Assembly: GCF_003208655.1 (NCBI RefSeq)
Contig: NZ_QKLU01000003.1
Location: 633,745-697,744, forward strand
Direction of reading: 5' to 3'
DNA length: 64,000 bases
Origin: Pedobacter nutrimenti
Lineage (GTDB): Bacteria > Bacteroidota > Bacteroidia > Sphingobacteriales > Sphingobacteriaceae
Shown here: positions 15,426 to 22,605 of the stretch, in pieces
How positions within the stretch are numbered: position 1 is the stretch's first letter
Layout of the letters: the number at the start of each line of letters is the position of its first letter
The notes under the pieces: generated by a model
Told to the model about the DNA's origin: nothing
Seen by the model: only the letters and a program-made list of their open reading frames with translations
Database searches by the model: none
Program-made: the position numbers and the translations under genes

Positions 15426-17474
15426 TTATGGGGTATCTTCCTGTCTTACAATAGGAAATAGAAGCAGCCACATCAATAAAATACCCAGGCCTATACCAGT
15501 TAAAATAATAAGGTAAAGAACCAGGAAAGGCATATCAATACATTCTTTGTCGAGACCAAACCAGGGAATATTGGGGTCCAGGAAAATCCAGGCAAAACCA
15601 AAAGTGATCAGTGTAAAAGTCATTAGGCCGGTAATAATAAACATTGTTTTTTTTGCTGGCCATTCATCTCCTCTGGTCCTTAACCTGGAAAAACAAAATA
15701 TGGCCAGGCCTGCGCAAATGACAATCAGGATAATGTTAATGTAACTCAGCAAGGTACGGTCGACATAATTGTGTGCGGTATCGCATGGGTGGCCAAGAAC
15801 AAAGTAATAGGTTTTCAGGTTTCTGATGATGTATTCCCAGCCAAATTTCTGGTTCTGCAGGTTGAGGTCTGTTACCCGCGTGGTTATGGTATCGGGTACA
15901 AGAAATTTATAAGCCAGTTCATCGGCCAGTTCGCCGTATCCGATGTCTGCGGTCAGGTCCCAGATGGCTACCCCGGCAAGGCCTTCACTAAGCGCAAAAT
16001 CGAATTTTTTGCCTAAAGTATATTCGTTGTCAAACCATATTTTCTCATTGACTTTTCCGGTGGTATCGCTGACTTCAATAATGGCGCTTGCGGTTTGTTC
16101 ATCATAACTGATGGGGGCAAACTGATATCTTGCCCTGATTTTGTTGTAAGAAAGTGAAATGGGGTTTTTGCCTTTGCCTTTTTTGTCAAAATCCCATTTG
16201 ATGCCATAATAAGGCAGTAAAATGATCAGTTTTGATGGCAACAGGTTATAAGCGTTAAGGTAACGGGAAACACAGGTTTCAATACTGTAATCGCTTTGTT
16301 GTTTTAAGGGGGCAAGCGGCCCGGGACCGCCCGGAAGTTTCTCCCTGAAATCAATTAAAAATCTGTCTGTGAAAGGAGCAAGGGCTGCAAGGTTATAGCC
16401 CCGGGCAATATCAAAAGCTGGAATTGTGAGGCTTAAAATGAAGTTTCTGTTGTTCTTTTTGCATTCTCTGGAAAGTGCGCTTATAAAATTTAACAGATGT
16501 ACAGAAAGTTTGTTGTTTACCCCGCTAAACTTGATGTTTAATCCTTCCATGTTGTTTTGGGCGAGGATAGAAATGATTTTAGAGGTAAACTGGGTCTGTG
16601 CAAAGCTACTTTGAAGAAAAGTATTGGTGTTGACATTGTCGGATGTAATACCCATAATCAACCTGCTTCCCATTACTTTTGCCCGCCGGGAAACTTCAAA
16701 ATTTTTCAGGTCGAGGTCGTTCATGCTTCTTCCGTTGCTGCCGTTTAATACAAAAGCATCAATAACAATTGTGCTGAAAACCCTGTAATTAAGATCTATT
16801 TCTCCGCTGTTGTAGGGGTGAAAGCCCCATACTTCCGCTGCCTGTTTGAGTTTGACCATCCGTTCACGCTCAAACTTCTTGTTGAGGGTGTCTTTGAAAA
16901 TATGTGATTGCTGGGCCAGTTTCCGGATTAAAGCAAGTCTTTCGGGTTTGGTATCCGGGGTTGAGGGCGGTTGGTTTTTCTCTGTCCCTAAAATCGCTTT
17001 TATTAAACCGTCAATGTATTTGTCGTTGTTGAGCTTTTCCTGGTCGGCCGCTTCCTTCTGGGGGTCCGGTGTTTTATTTTCTGAAGGGCATTCATGGCAT
17101 TCCGGAATAATTACCGGTTTATTTTTTTCGTAATCAGACTGTATTTTTCTTAATATTTCATAAAAACTGGCAAGCCTGCTTTCTACCGAGTCTTTTAAAG
17201 ACAACTGGTCTTTCGTGAAGGCTTTTCCTGATAGTAAAACGGAATCTTTAATCAGGGTGTCGATGATTCTGATGACCCTTATTTTTTCCCTGGCATGAGA
17301 ATTTGCGCGGAATTTAAATGCATTGGCCAGTCTTTTTAAAAGACTTATTTTCTTTTTACTGCTGTCTTGTTGGGTGGATTGTATTGTGCTTCTGTGGTTT
17401 AAATCTACCTCTTTTGCCGCGAAAGAGGATGTGGAGAGAAACACCGCGAGTAAAATAAAAAGTAAAGTCCGCAT
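15426..17474 (-). CDS. Membrane protein with degenerate GH18-like domain, divergent from eCIS
   Basis: 682 residues: signal peptide (to about residue 20), a charged linker with a C-x-x-C pair (C126, C129), a GH18-chitinase-like barrel at about 215-545, then three membrane helices near 577-598, 611-632 and 648-675. GH18 landmarks are recognisable (VWGFHPYN, LIMGITSDN, ILLPYYGIKWDF, LAGVAIWDLTADIGYG), but the catalytic DxxDxDxE segment reads EGLNIKFSG (310-318), so the acid residues are gone and chitinase activity is unlikely. It may bind peptidoglycan or another glycan from the envelope. It shares a 217-base promoter region with the injection-system operon, which suggests a functional link, perhaps anchoring or release; this is inference. 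Confidence 0.75.
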   Translation of the reverse strand: MRTLLFILLAVFLSTSSFAAKEVDLNHRSTIQSTQQDSSKKKISLLKRLANAFKFRANSHAREKIRVIRIIDTLIKDSVLLSGKAFTKDQLSLKDSVESRLASFYEILRKIQSDYEKNKPVIIPECHECPSENKTPDPQKEAADQEKLNNDKYIDGLIKAILGTEKNQPPSTPDTKPERLALIRKLAQQSHIFKDTLNKKFERERMVKLKQAAEVWGFHPYNSGEIDLNYRVFSTIVIDAFVLNGSNGRSMNDLDLKNFEVSRRAKVMGSRLIMGITSDNVNTNTFLQSSFAQTQFTSKIISILAQNNMEGLNIKFSGVNNKLSVHLLNFISALSRECKKNNRNFILSLTIPAFDIARGYNLAALAPFTDRFLIDFREKLPGGPGPLAPLKQQSDYSIETCVSRYLNAYNLLPSKLIILLPYYGIKWDFDKKGKGKNPISLSYNKIRARYQFAPISYDEQTASAIIEVSDTTGKVNEKIWFDNEYTLGKKFDFALSEGLAGVAIWDLTADIGYGELADELAYKFLVPDTITTRVTDLNLQNQKFGWEYIIRNLKTYYFVLGHPCDTAHNYVDRTLLSYINIILIVICAGLAIFCFSRLRTRGDEWPAKKTMFIITGLMTFTLITFGFAWIFLDPNIPWFGLDKECIDMPFLVLYLIILTGIGLGILLMWLLLFPIVRQEDTP

Positions 17475-17500
17475 TTGAGAATGTTAATAAGTTTGATCAA

Positions 17501-17533
17501 AATTGTTTAAAAGTTTTCAAAAATTGTTCAAAA
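17501..17533 (-). promoter_or_regulatory. Direct repeats upstream of the GH18-like gene
   Basis: AATTGTTTAAAA (17501-17512) and AATTGTTCAAAA (17522-17533) match at 11 of 12 bases, start 21 bp apart and lie 27-59 bases upstream of the GH18-like start codon. A 10-bp palindrome TTTGATCAAA (17492-17501) adjoins them. Possible regulator site; the AT-rich background weakens the call. Confidence 0.35.
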
Positions 17534-17618
17534 AAAAATATTGGCTTATTTATGATTCAGAGTTTTTTTTCATAATGTTACATATACAAAGCGCGTTCGT
17601 TTTATTTTAGAAATAAGT

Positions 17619-17652
17619 ATTATATGATTATCCTGTTTTATTGTCATATAAT
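17619..17652. promoter_or_regulatory. Inverted repeat in the eCIS promoter region
   Basis: ATTATATGA (17619-17627) and its exact reverse complement TCATATAAT (17644-17652), 16 bases apart, 40 bases before the first injection-system gene. Looks like a dimeric regulator site; could also be a weak transcript hairpin. Confidence 0.45.
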
Positions 17653-17676
17653 GAAAACAATGTACAGATTTTTTTA

Positions 17677-17690
17677 TACTAAATTTAGTA
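17677..17690. promoter_or_regulatory. 14-bp palindrome at the eCIS translation start
   Basis: TACTAAATTTAGTA is a perfect palindrome ending one base before the ATG of the cap gene, in the place of a ribosome-binding site. It contains a near -7 element (TAAATTTA). Role unknown: operator, or an RNA structure hiding the start codon. Confidence 0.4.
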
Positions 17691-17691
17691 A

Positions 17692-18258
17692 ATGATTTTT
17701 GAAGCATTATCTTTCTTGTCTGAGGAAATTAATGAATATTTCCGAAATAAGCTTAAAATCAAAGATGATAAGGTTGTATTGTCTTCGATTGTTGATGCTA
17801 AGGGAGATATTGCCATTGAAGGTTCAAATAAGATCATTATTACCCTCATTAATATTGAAAAGGAAACCTCACTGAGCAATGATGTTGATTTGAGGCGCTC
17901 AGGATCCTCTGCTACCAGTCCTTTAAAGGTTAATTTGTATTTAATGTTTTCAGCTTATTTTAACCGGGGGAACTATGGGGAATCGCTTAGGTTTATTTCT
18001 TTTATATTGGCCTATTTTCAACATAAAAATGTTTTCAATCATCAAAACTCTCCCGGACTGGATGAACGGATTGAAAAGCTAATTTTCGACTTGCAGGTTC
18101 TGTCTCAGGATCAGCTAAATAATGTCTGGTCAAGTCTGGGGGCTAAGTATATGCCTTGTGTAATTTATAAAATGCGCATGCTGAGCATCAGTGACTCTAT
18201 TATCCGGGAGTACAGACCACTAATTACTTCTATAGAAAATAACCCTTCGATAAACTGA
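17692..18258 (+). CDS. eCIS cap/tube-terminator protein, DUF4255 (Afp16/Pvc16-like)
   Basis: 188 residues. The N-terminal DUF4255/Pvc16 domain spans about residues 1-180: MIFEALSFLSEEINEYF, VVLSSIVDAKG, NKIIITLINIEKE, LKVNLYLMFSAYF, RFISFILAYFQHKNVF. Afp16-type proteins cap the inner tube and join it to the sheath at the distal end of the particle. It is the first gene of the operon, and its TGA shares one base with the next ATG. Assignment is firm on family features and on context. Confidence 0.92.
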   Translation: MIFEALSFLSEEINEYFRNKLKIKDDKVVLSSIVDAKGDIAIEGSNKIIITLINIEKETSLSNDVDLRRSGSSATSPLKVNLYLMFSAYFNRGNYGESLRFISFILAYFQHKNVFNHQNSPGLDERIEKLIFDLQVLSQDQLNNVWSSLGAKYMPCVIYKMRMLSISDSIIREYRPLITSIENNPSIN

Positions 18259-19088
18259 TGAATATTAACTACGAAATATTAACAGAGGTTCGGTTTGAAC
18301 ATGAATATTTCAGTAGTATGTTTTCTGCTTTTAATGTCTGTCCATCAGAAGATTCAAGAAAAAAACTCCGCGATTTTGGAATGGAATTCAGGGAACAGTA
18401 TGGCAGGTTTTTTATTTTCTTTGATGTTTTTCATGGAGGGGAAAAACGATCTCGGGAAGCGGTTTTGAGCAAAGCCCTTTGTTTGGTTTTTACGCTTGAA
18501 CTTACTGATTTAATGTTTTTTAATTATACAGCCGTATTGAATATGAACGTTCAGCAGTCTGTGTTTTACTTTAGTAACCGCATTGTTGGCAAACAAACAC
18601 TGCACCGGCAGGAACTGGTTAGCGATAAAGATGTATATGCTTATCCCTTAACTTTTTTTCGTGAAGATGGAATGGTGAAGCCTTTTGGTAAAATCGTGTT
18701 AAAAATAGCACCGGGTCTGCTGGATGTATATCTGATCCGCTTTGAAGCGATGGCAACTTATTGGCGCTATATTTTGGTGAGTGATTATTTAAAAACAATT
18801 AAAAACCCGGTCGTTCTCGATCAGCAGACACAGGTGATTTTTAAAGGTCCAAATCCTATTGAACTTCCTTCTGGTTTAACAGGTGTTGCTTTTGTTTCTC
18901 CTGAACCTATAAAGCTTTCCAGTAAAACAGCAGCCAGATATCAGTTGCTGGAGAATTCGGAAGACAATCCCGAAAAAAGAAGGGTAATTGTCCGCGCATT
19001 ACAAAATCCAAATCCCGTTTACATATCCTCGCTTCCTGTGGAGCAGGAGCCTAATATTAAATCTAACTATTCAGAAATCATTATTTAA
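18258..19088 (+). CDS. Uncharacterised eCIS-associated protein between cap and sheath
   Basis: 276 residues, no signal peptide, no membrane helix, no motif I recognise. Start overlaps the cap gene by one base and the stop is 14 bases before the sheath, so it is a translationally coupled member of the core operon. The first half is mixed alpha/beta with many aromatic residues (YGRFFIFFDVF, LMFFNYTAVLNM, VFYFSNRIVG). The last ~75 residues include a proline-rich strand-like part (IFKGPNPIELPSGLTGVAFVSPEPIKL), which could thread onto another subunit. Position next to cap and sheath suggests a structural or assembly role; nothing more can be said from sequence. Confidence 0.8.
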   Translation: MNINYEILTEVRFEHEYFSSMFSAFNVCPSEDSRKKLRDFGMEFREQYGRFFIFFDVFHGGEKRSREAVLSKALCLVFTLELTDLMFFNYTAVLNMNVQQSVFYFSNRIVGKQTLHRQELVSDKDVYAYPLTFFREDGMVKPFGKIVLKIAPGLLDVYLIRFEAMATYWRYILVSDYLKTIKNPVVLDQQTQVIFKGPNPIELPSGLTGVAFVSPEPIKLSSKTAARYQLLENSEDNPEKRRVIVRALQNPNPVYISSLPVEQEPNIKSNYSEIII

Positions 19089-19102
19089 ACCACAACGCTT
19101 TT

Positions 19103-20806
19103 ATGACAAATTACGCATCACCCGGTGTTTACATCGAAGAAAAAAATGCTTTTCCCAATTCTGTGGTGGCGGTTGATACTGCCATTCCCGCATTTATTGG
19201 TTATACTTTTAAAGCAGAAAGAAATGGGAAATCCCTGGTAAGGGTTCCTACAAGAATCAATTCATTTGCAGAGTATGTAGAAAGCTTTGGCGGGGCATTC
19301 AGTCCGGTTTTCAAAGTAACTGCTGCCAATGTACCTTTGCCGGCCCAATCCTTTAAACTCGGAGCTAAGGACTGGACTTTAGATTTTGACACGGACAATA
19401 AGCTTTACTTTTTCAACAGCATCCGTTTGTTTTATGCCAACGGTGGTGGTTCTTGCGTAATATTGTCGGTTGGGGTTTACGGAAACAGTGGTCCTAAAAC
19501 AGTTAAACTTTCGGATTTTCAGGCAACTACTGATGTTCCGGAGGGGCCACTGGACATCCTTAAAAATGAGCAGGAGCCGACATTGATCCTTATGCCCGAT
19601 ATAGCGGGGCTTGGGGCAGCGGCGTATCCGCTTTATAAAAATGTATTGGCACATTGTGCCGGGATGCAAAGCCGTTTTGGTGTGTTTGACCTGAAAAATC
19701 ACGACGTCACTGAAAAACCAGATGCTGTACTTAAAGAATTCAGAGAAGCAATTGGTACTAATTTTTTAAACTACGGGGCAGCTTATTATCCCTGGTTGAA
19801 TACGGGCATCGTAGATACAGATGAGCTCACATTTGAAAATCTTCCAGCCACATTAAATACCCTGCTGGAGCCCGAGGTTGCCGATATTTTTACAAACTAC
19901 AACACCGCACTTGCAAAACTCAATGCCGATGCGGCTAAATTAAAGCCTGCTGACCCTAAGCCGACCGACGACAAAGATACCAAAGCCGATGTTAAGGCCG
20001 ATGCTAAACCAGATGCTAAACCAGATGTTAAACCGGACGCCAAAGCCGATGCCAAGCCAGACGCGAAGGCCGACGCTAAAGCCGATCCTACACCAATTGT
20101 TGTTCCGGAAACTTATCAGGATAAATTAAACCAGATTAGTAATTTAAAGAAAAACCATCACCTGGCATTGAAATCATCAAGTGCCTATTATCGTACTATT
20201 TTAAATCAGGCAAGAAATCTTTCCAATCAATTGCCACCAGCTGCTGCCATGGCAGGTCTTTATACAATGGTTGACAATACAAGAGGGGTGTGGAAAGCAC
20301 CTGCAAATTATTCACTTAACAGTGTTGACAGCCCAATTGTTAATATTTCAAGCCAGGTGCAGGAGCAATTTAATGTTGACCCTTTTACCGGAAAATCAGT
20401 AAACGTAATCCGTCCATTTCAAGGCCTTGGAACATTGGTTTGGGGTGCCCGTACACTTGATGGCAACAGCGCAGATTGGTGTTACATTAATGTCCGCAGA
20501 ACATTGATTATGATTGAGCAGTCTGTAAAGGCAGCAACCAGGGCCTATGTGTTTGAACCAAATGATGCAAATACCTGGATTACTGTTAAAGCAATGATAT
20601 CTAACTTTCTGACAAACCTTTGGAAACAGGGGGCATTGGCCGGGGCAGTTCCTGAGCAGGCCTTTGATGTTCAGATTGGGCTTGGAGCGACCATGACCCC
20701 AACAGATATCCTGGAGGGTAAAATGCTGATTACTGTTAAACTGGCTATCGTCAGACCTGCAGAGTTTATCATCATTACTTTCCAGCAGCAATTGCAACAA
20801 TCGTAA
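19103..20806 (+). CDS. Contractile sheath protein (Afp2-4/Pvc2-4-like)
   Basis: 567 residues. The phage-type sheath N-terminus YASPGVYIEEKNAFPNSVVAVDTAIPAFIGYT and the C-terminal core (PPAAAMAGLYTMVDNTRGVWKAPAN, RTLIMIEQSVKAATRAYVFEPND, IVRPAEFIIITFQQQ) are clear. These polymerise around the tube and contract to drive it out. Only one sheath gene is present, while Afp/PVC have three. A low-complexity insertion at residues about 279-335 (19938-20108) contains eight tandem tetrapeptides of the form A/P-D-A/V-K just before the conserved PPAAAMAG core, probably on the outer surface. Downstream 44-base gap then tube gene. Confidence 0.95.
   Translation: MTNYASPGVYIEEKNAFPNSVVAVDTAIPAFIGYTFKAERNGKSLVRVPTRINSFAEYVESFGGAFSPVFKVTAANVPLPAQSFKLGAKDWTLDFDTDNKLYFFNSIRLFYANGGGSCVILSVGVYGNSGPKTVKLSDFQATTDVPEGPLDILKNEQEPTLILMPDIAGLGAAAYPLYKNVLAHCAGMQSRFGVFDLKNHDVTEKPDAVLKEFREAIGTNFLNYGAAYYPWLNTGIVDTDELTFENLPATLNTLLEPEVADIFTNYNTALAKLNADAAKLKPADPKPTDDKDTKADVKADAKPDAKPDVKPDAKADAKPDAKADAKADPTPIVVPETYQDKLNQISNLKKNHHLALKSSSAYYRTILNQARNLSNQLPPAAAMAGLYTMVDNTRGVWKAPANYSLNSVDSPIVNISSQVQEQFNVDPFTGKSVNVIRPFQGLGTLVWGARTLDGNSADWCYINVRRTLIMIEQSVKAATRAYVFEPNDANTWITVKAMISNFLTNLWKQGALAGAVPEQAFDVQIGLGATMTPTDILEGKMLITVKLAIVRPAEFIIITFQQQLQQS
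19985..20080 (+). repeat. Eight tandem 12-bp repeats inside the sheath gene
   Basis: Units such as GCCGATGTTAAG and CCAGATGCTAAA encode (A/P)-D-(A/V)-K eight times in register. The copies differ mostly at synonymous third positions (GAT/GAC, GCT/GCC/GCG, AAA/AAG), so the amino-acid pattern appears kept while the DNA has diverged. Confidence 0.9.
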
Positions 20807-20850
20807 TTAACAATTAACGGATTATTTAAAGACATTTAAAATATACAATC

Positions 20851-21306
20851 ATGGCAGATGATGGATCAAAACAATCAACGGCAACCTACGCTTTAGTTAA
20901 ATTTGCATTTCAGGTAAAATGGGACGACAAAGAATTTGTATTCTCGGAGGTTACCGGACTTACAGCAGAGGCGCAAGTCATTGAATACAGGGGAGGCAGC
21001 AGCAAAACAAATTCTACGGTAAAAATGCCCGGGCTTTTAAAATATGGTAACGTAACCTTAAAAAAGGGAATGTTCAAAGACGATAAGGCCATGTGGGAAA
21101 AATTCAAAGCCCTTAACATGAACACCATTAAGCGCGCAACCATTTTGATCAGTCTTTTGGACGAGGCGAAAGAGGTTGTGATGAGCTGGACGCTCTTAAA
21201 TGCTTTCCCGGTGAAACTAACGGTTACCGATATGAAATCAGATGCAAACGAAGTTGCACTGGAAAGTATAGAATTGGCACACGAAGGGCTCTCACTTACA
21301 AAATAA
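20851..21306 (+). CDS. Inner tube protein 1 (Afp1/Pvc1-like, gp19/Hcp fold)
   Basis: 151 residues, phage T4 gp19-type tail-tube family: KFAFQVKWDDKEFVFSEVTGLTAEAQVIEYRGGSS, VKMPGLLKYGNVTLKKGMF, WTLLNAFPVKLTVTDMKSDANEVALESIELAHEGL. Hexamers stack to form the rigid tube that carries cargo. The strong GLT-x-E and NVTLKKG motifs make this the major tube subunit. Ten bases separate it from a second tube gene. Confidence 0.95.
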   Translation: MADDGSKQSTATYALVKFAFQVKWDDKEFVFSEVTGLTAEAQVIEYRGGSSKTNSTVKMPGLLKYGNVTLKKGMFKDDKAMWEKFKALNMNTIKRATILISLLDEAKEVVMSWTLLNAFPVKLTVTDMKSDANEVALESIELAHEGLSLTK

Positions 21307-21316
21307 AACATAATTC

Positions 21317-21766
21317 GTGAATGAGTACACCTATTTCCCACCGGTCGCATTTAAGTTCCATGTTTTTGCAGATGATATTGAAGGCGATAAGGAAGGGAGT
21401 TTTCAGGAAGTGCTGGGCTTAAACGTTAAAATGGAAACGGAGGATATTCAGGAGGGTGGGGAAAACCGATTTATTCATAAATTTCCCAAAGCCCCTAAAT
21501 ATCCAAACCTTATTCTTAAGAGGGGAATGCTGTTTAATTCCCCTCTTATAGAATGGGCCAGTAATTCTATAGGCAAATTTTCCTTTAAACCAAAAACAAT
21601 ACTGGTTGTATTGCTCGACGTTAACAATCAGGCCCTAATGGGATGGAACGTGGTGAATGCAGTGCCGGTTGGTCTTCAGTTATCAGATTTGAAGGCCGAG
21701 GAAAACAAGCTGATGATTGAAAGCCTGGAGCTTGCTTACGATTATTTTGAAAAAGTTAAATGGTAA
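21317..21766 (+). CDS. Inner tube protein 2 (Afp5/Pvc5-like)
   Basis: 149 residues, a paralogue of the preceding tube gene, with the same plan (AFKFHVFADD... FQEVLGLNVKMETEDIQEGG... KYPNLILKRGML... GWNVVNAVPVGLQLSDLKAEENKLMIESLELAYDYF). In Afp/PVC a divergent tube paralogue forms the first ring above the spike; by analogy this is the adaptor ring. Role assignment between major and minor tube rests on order and resemblance only. Confidence 0.9.
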   Translation: MNEYTYFPPVAFKFHVFADDIEGDKEGSFQEVLGLNVKMETEDIQEGGENRFIHKFPKAPKYPNLILKRGMLFNSPLIEWASNSIGKFSFKPKTILVVLLDVNNQALMGWNVVNAVPVGLQLSDLKAEENKLMIESLELAYDYFEKVKW

Positions 21767-21769
21767 TTT

Positions 21770-21931
21770 ATGCCTATTGAAATCAGAGAGCTTGTGATCA
21801 GGGTGGTTATTGAAAAACATCCGGTTGGGGAAACCTTTAATCCAGAAGTTATTCATCACCTTAAAAGCGAAATAATTAAGGAATGTACAGCGAAAATTAT
21901 ACAGAAAATTAAAAAAAGTACTGAACGCTGA
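21770..21931 (+). CDS. DUF5908-type small eCIS protein, 53 residues
   Basis: Reads MPIEIRELVIRVVIEKHPVG and ends in a lysine-rich helix (KIIQKIKKSTER). The beginning MPxEIxELxIR is characteristic of a small protein found next to tube and LysM genes in Bacteroidota injection systems (DUF5908, from memory; it would correspond to Afp6-like genes). Starts three bases after the second tube stop and its TGA shares one base with the LysM gene start, so it is a coupled operon member. Function unknown. Confidence 0.8.
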   Translation: MPIEIRELVIRVVIEKHPVGETFNPEVIHHLKSEIIKECTAKIIQKIKKSTER

Positions 21932-22605
21932 TGCTGGTTAAATTAAAAATTGAGGCCTATGAAGATCCTGCATGTAAAAGCAAAAAAAAGGGTGAAATCA
22001 ATGCGTTTTTGAATCCTTCTACGTACCAGAGGTCTTTTAATGTAAGTTATACAACAGATAATACACTTGGAGCTACGGATATTACCCAGATTTTCAAAGG
22101 AATTGGAGTAAGTGATTTAAACCTGAGCTTTTTTATTGATGGCACGGGCAGGACACCATTGGAGTCAAGATATAAAGATATCGATGATTACATTGATAAA
22201 TTCAATAATCTGGTTTGTGGTTTCCATGGCAATATTCACAGGCCGTATTACCTGTTAATTACCTGGGGCAAGTTGATTTTTACGGGTGTATGTTCAAAAA
22301 ACAGCATAAAATACACGTTGTTTTCCCCTGAGGGAAAGGCTTTAAGGGCAGTAATGGATTTGACTTTTTCCGAAAGTGTTGATTATAAGACCAAAGCAAA
22401 GGAGGCCGCAAAATCTTCTCCTGATCTTACCCATGTCCGTACGGTAAAAGCGGGGGACAGTTTACCAGTAATGGCTTACCGGATTTATGGCAGCATGGGC
22501 CACCATATTGAAGTAGCCAGGCACAATAAGCTGAGCAGTTTTTATGCAATAAAACCAGGGGACCAGATCCAGTTTCCACCTATAAAAAATGTAAATGACA
22601 ATTAA
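21931..22605 (+). CDS. CIS tube-baseplate adaptor with LysM domain (Afp7/Pvc7-like)
   Basis: 224 residues. An N-terminal Afp7-type region (AFLNPSTYQRSFNVSYTTDNTLG... LNLSFFIDGTGRTP...LLITWGKLIFTGVCSKNSIKYTLFSPEGKALRAVMDLTFSESVDYKT) is followed by a LysM module at about 168-218 (VRTVKAGDSLPVMAYRIYG... LSSFYAIKPGDQIQFPPI). Homologues sit at the baseplate hub and join tube to spike, like T4 gp53/gp48-type proteins. The end overlaps the spike start by 11 bases. Confidence 0.93.
   Translation: MLVKLKIEAYEDPACKSKKKGEINAFLNPSTYQRSFNVSYTTDNTLGATDITQIFKGIGVSDLNLSFFIDGTGRTPLESRYKDIDDYIDKFNNLVCGFHGNIHRPYYLLITWGKLIFTGVCSKNSIKYTLFSPEGKALRAVMDLTFSESVDYKTKAKEAAKSSPDLTHVRTVKAGDSLPVMAYRIYGSMGHHIEVARHNKLSSFYAIKPGDQIQFPPIKNVNDN

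Noticed and set aside
17685..17879. 64-codon minus-strand frame antisense to the cap gene
   Set aside because: Shadow of the DUF4255 coding sequence with no own start context.
19985..20080. CRISPR-like repeat array
   Set aside because: The 12-bp units are contiguous, in frame and without spacers; they encode a protein repeat.
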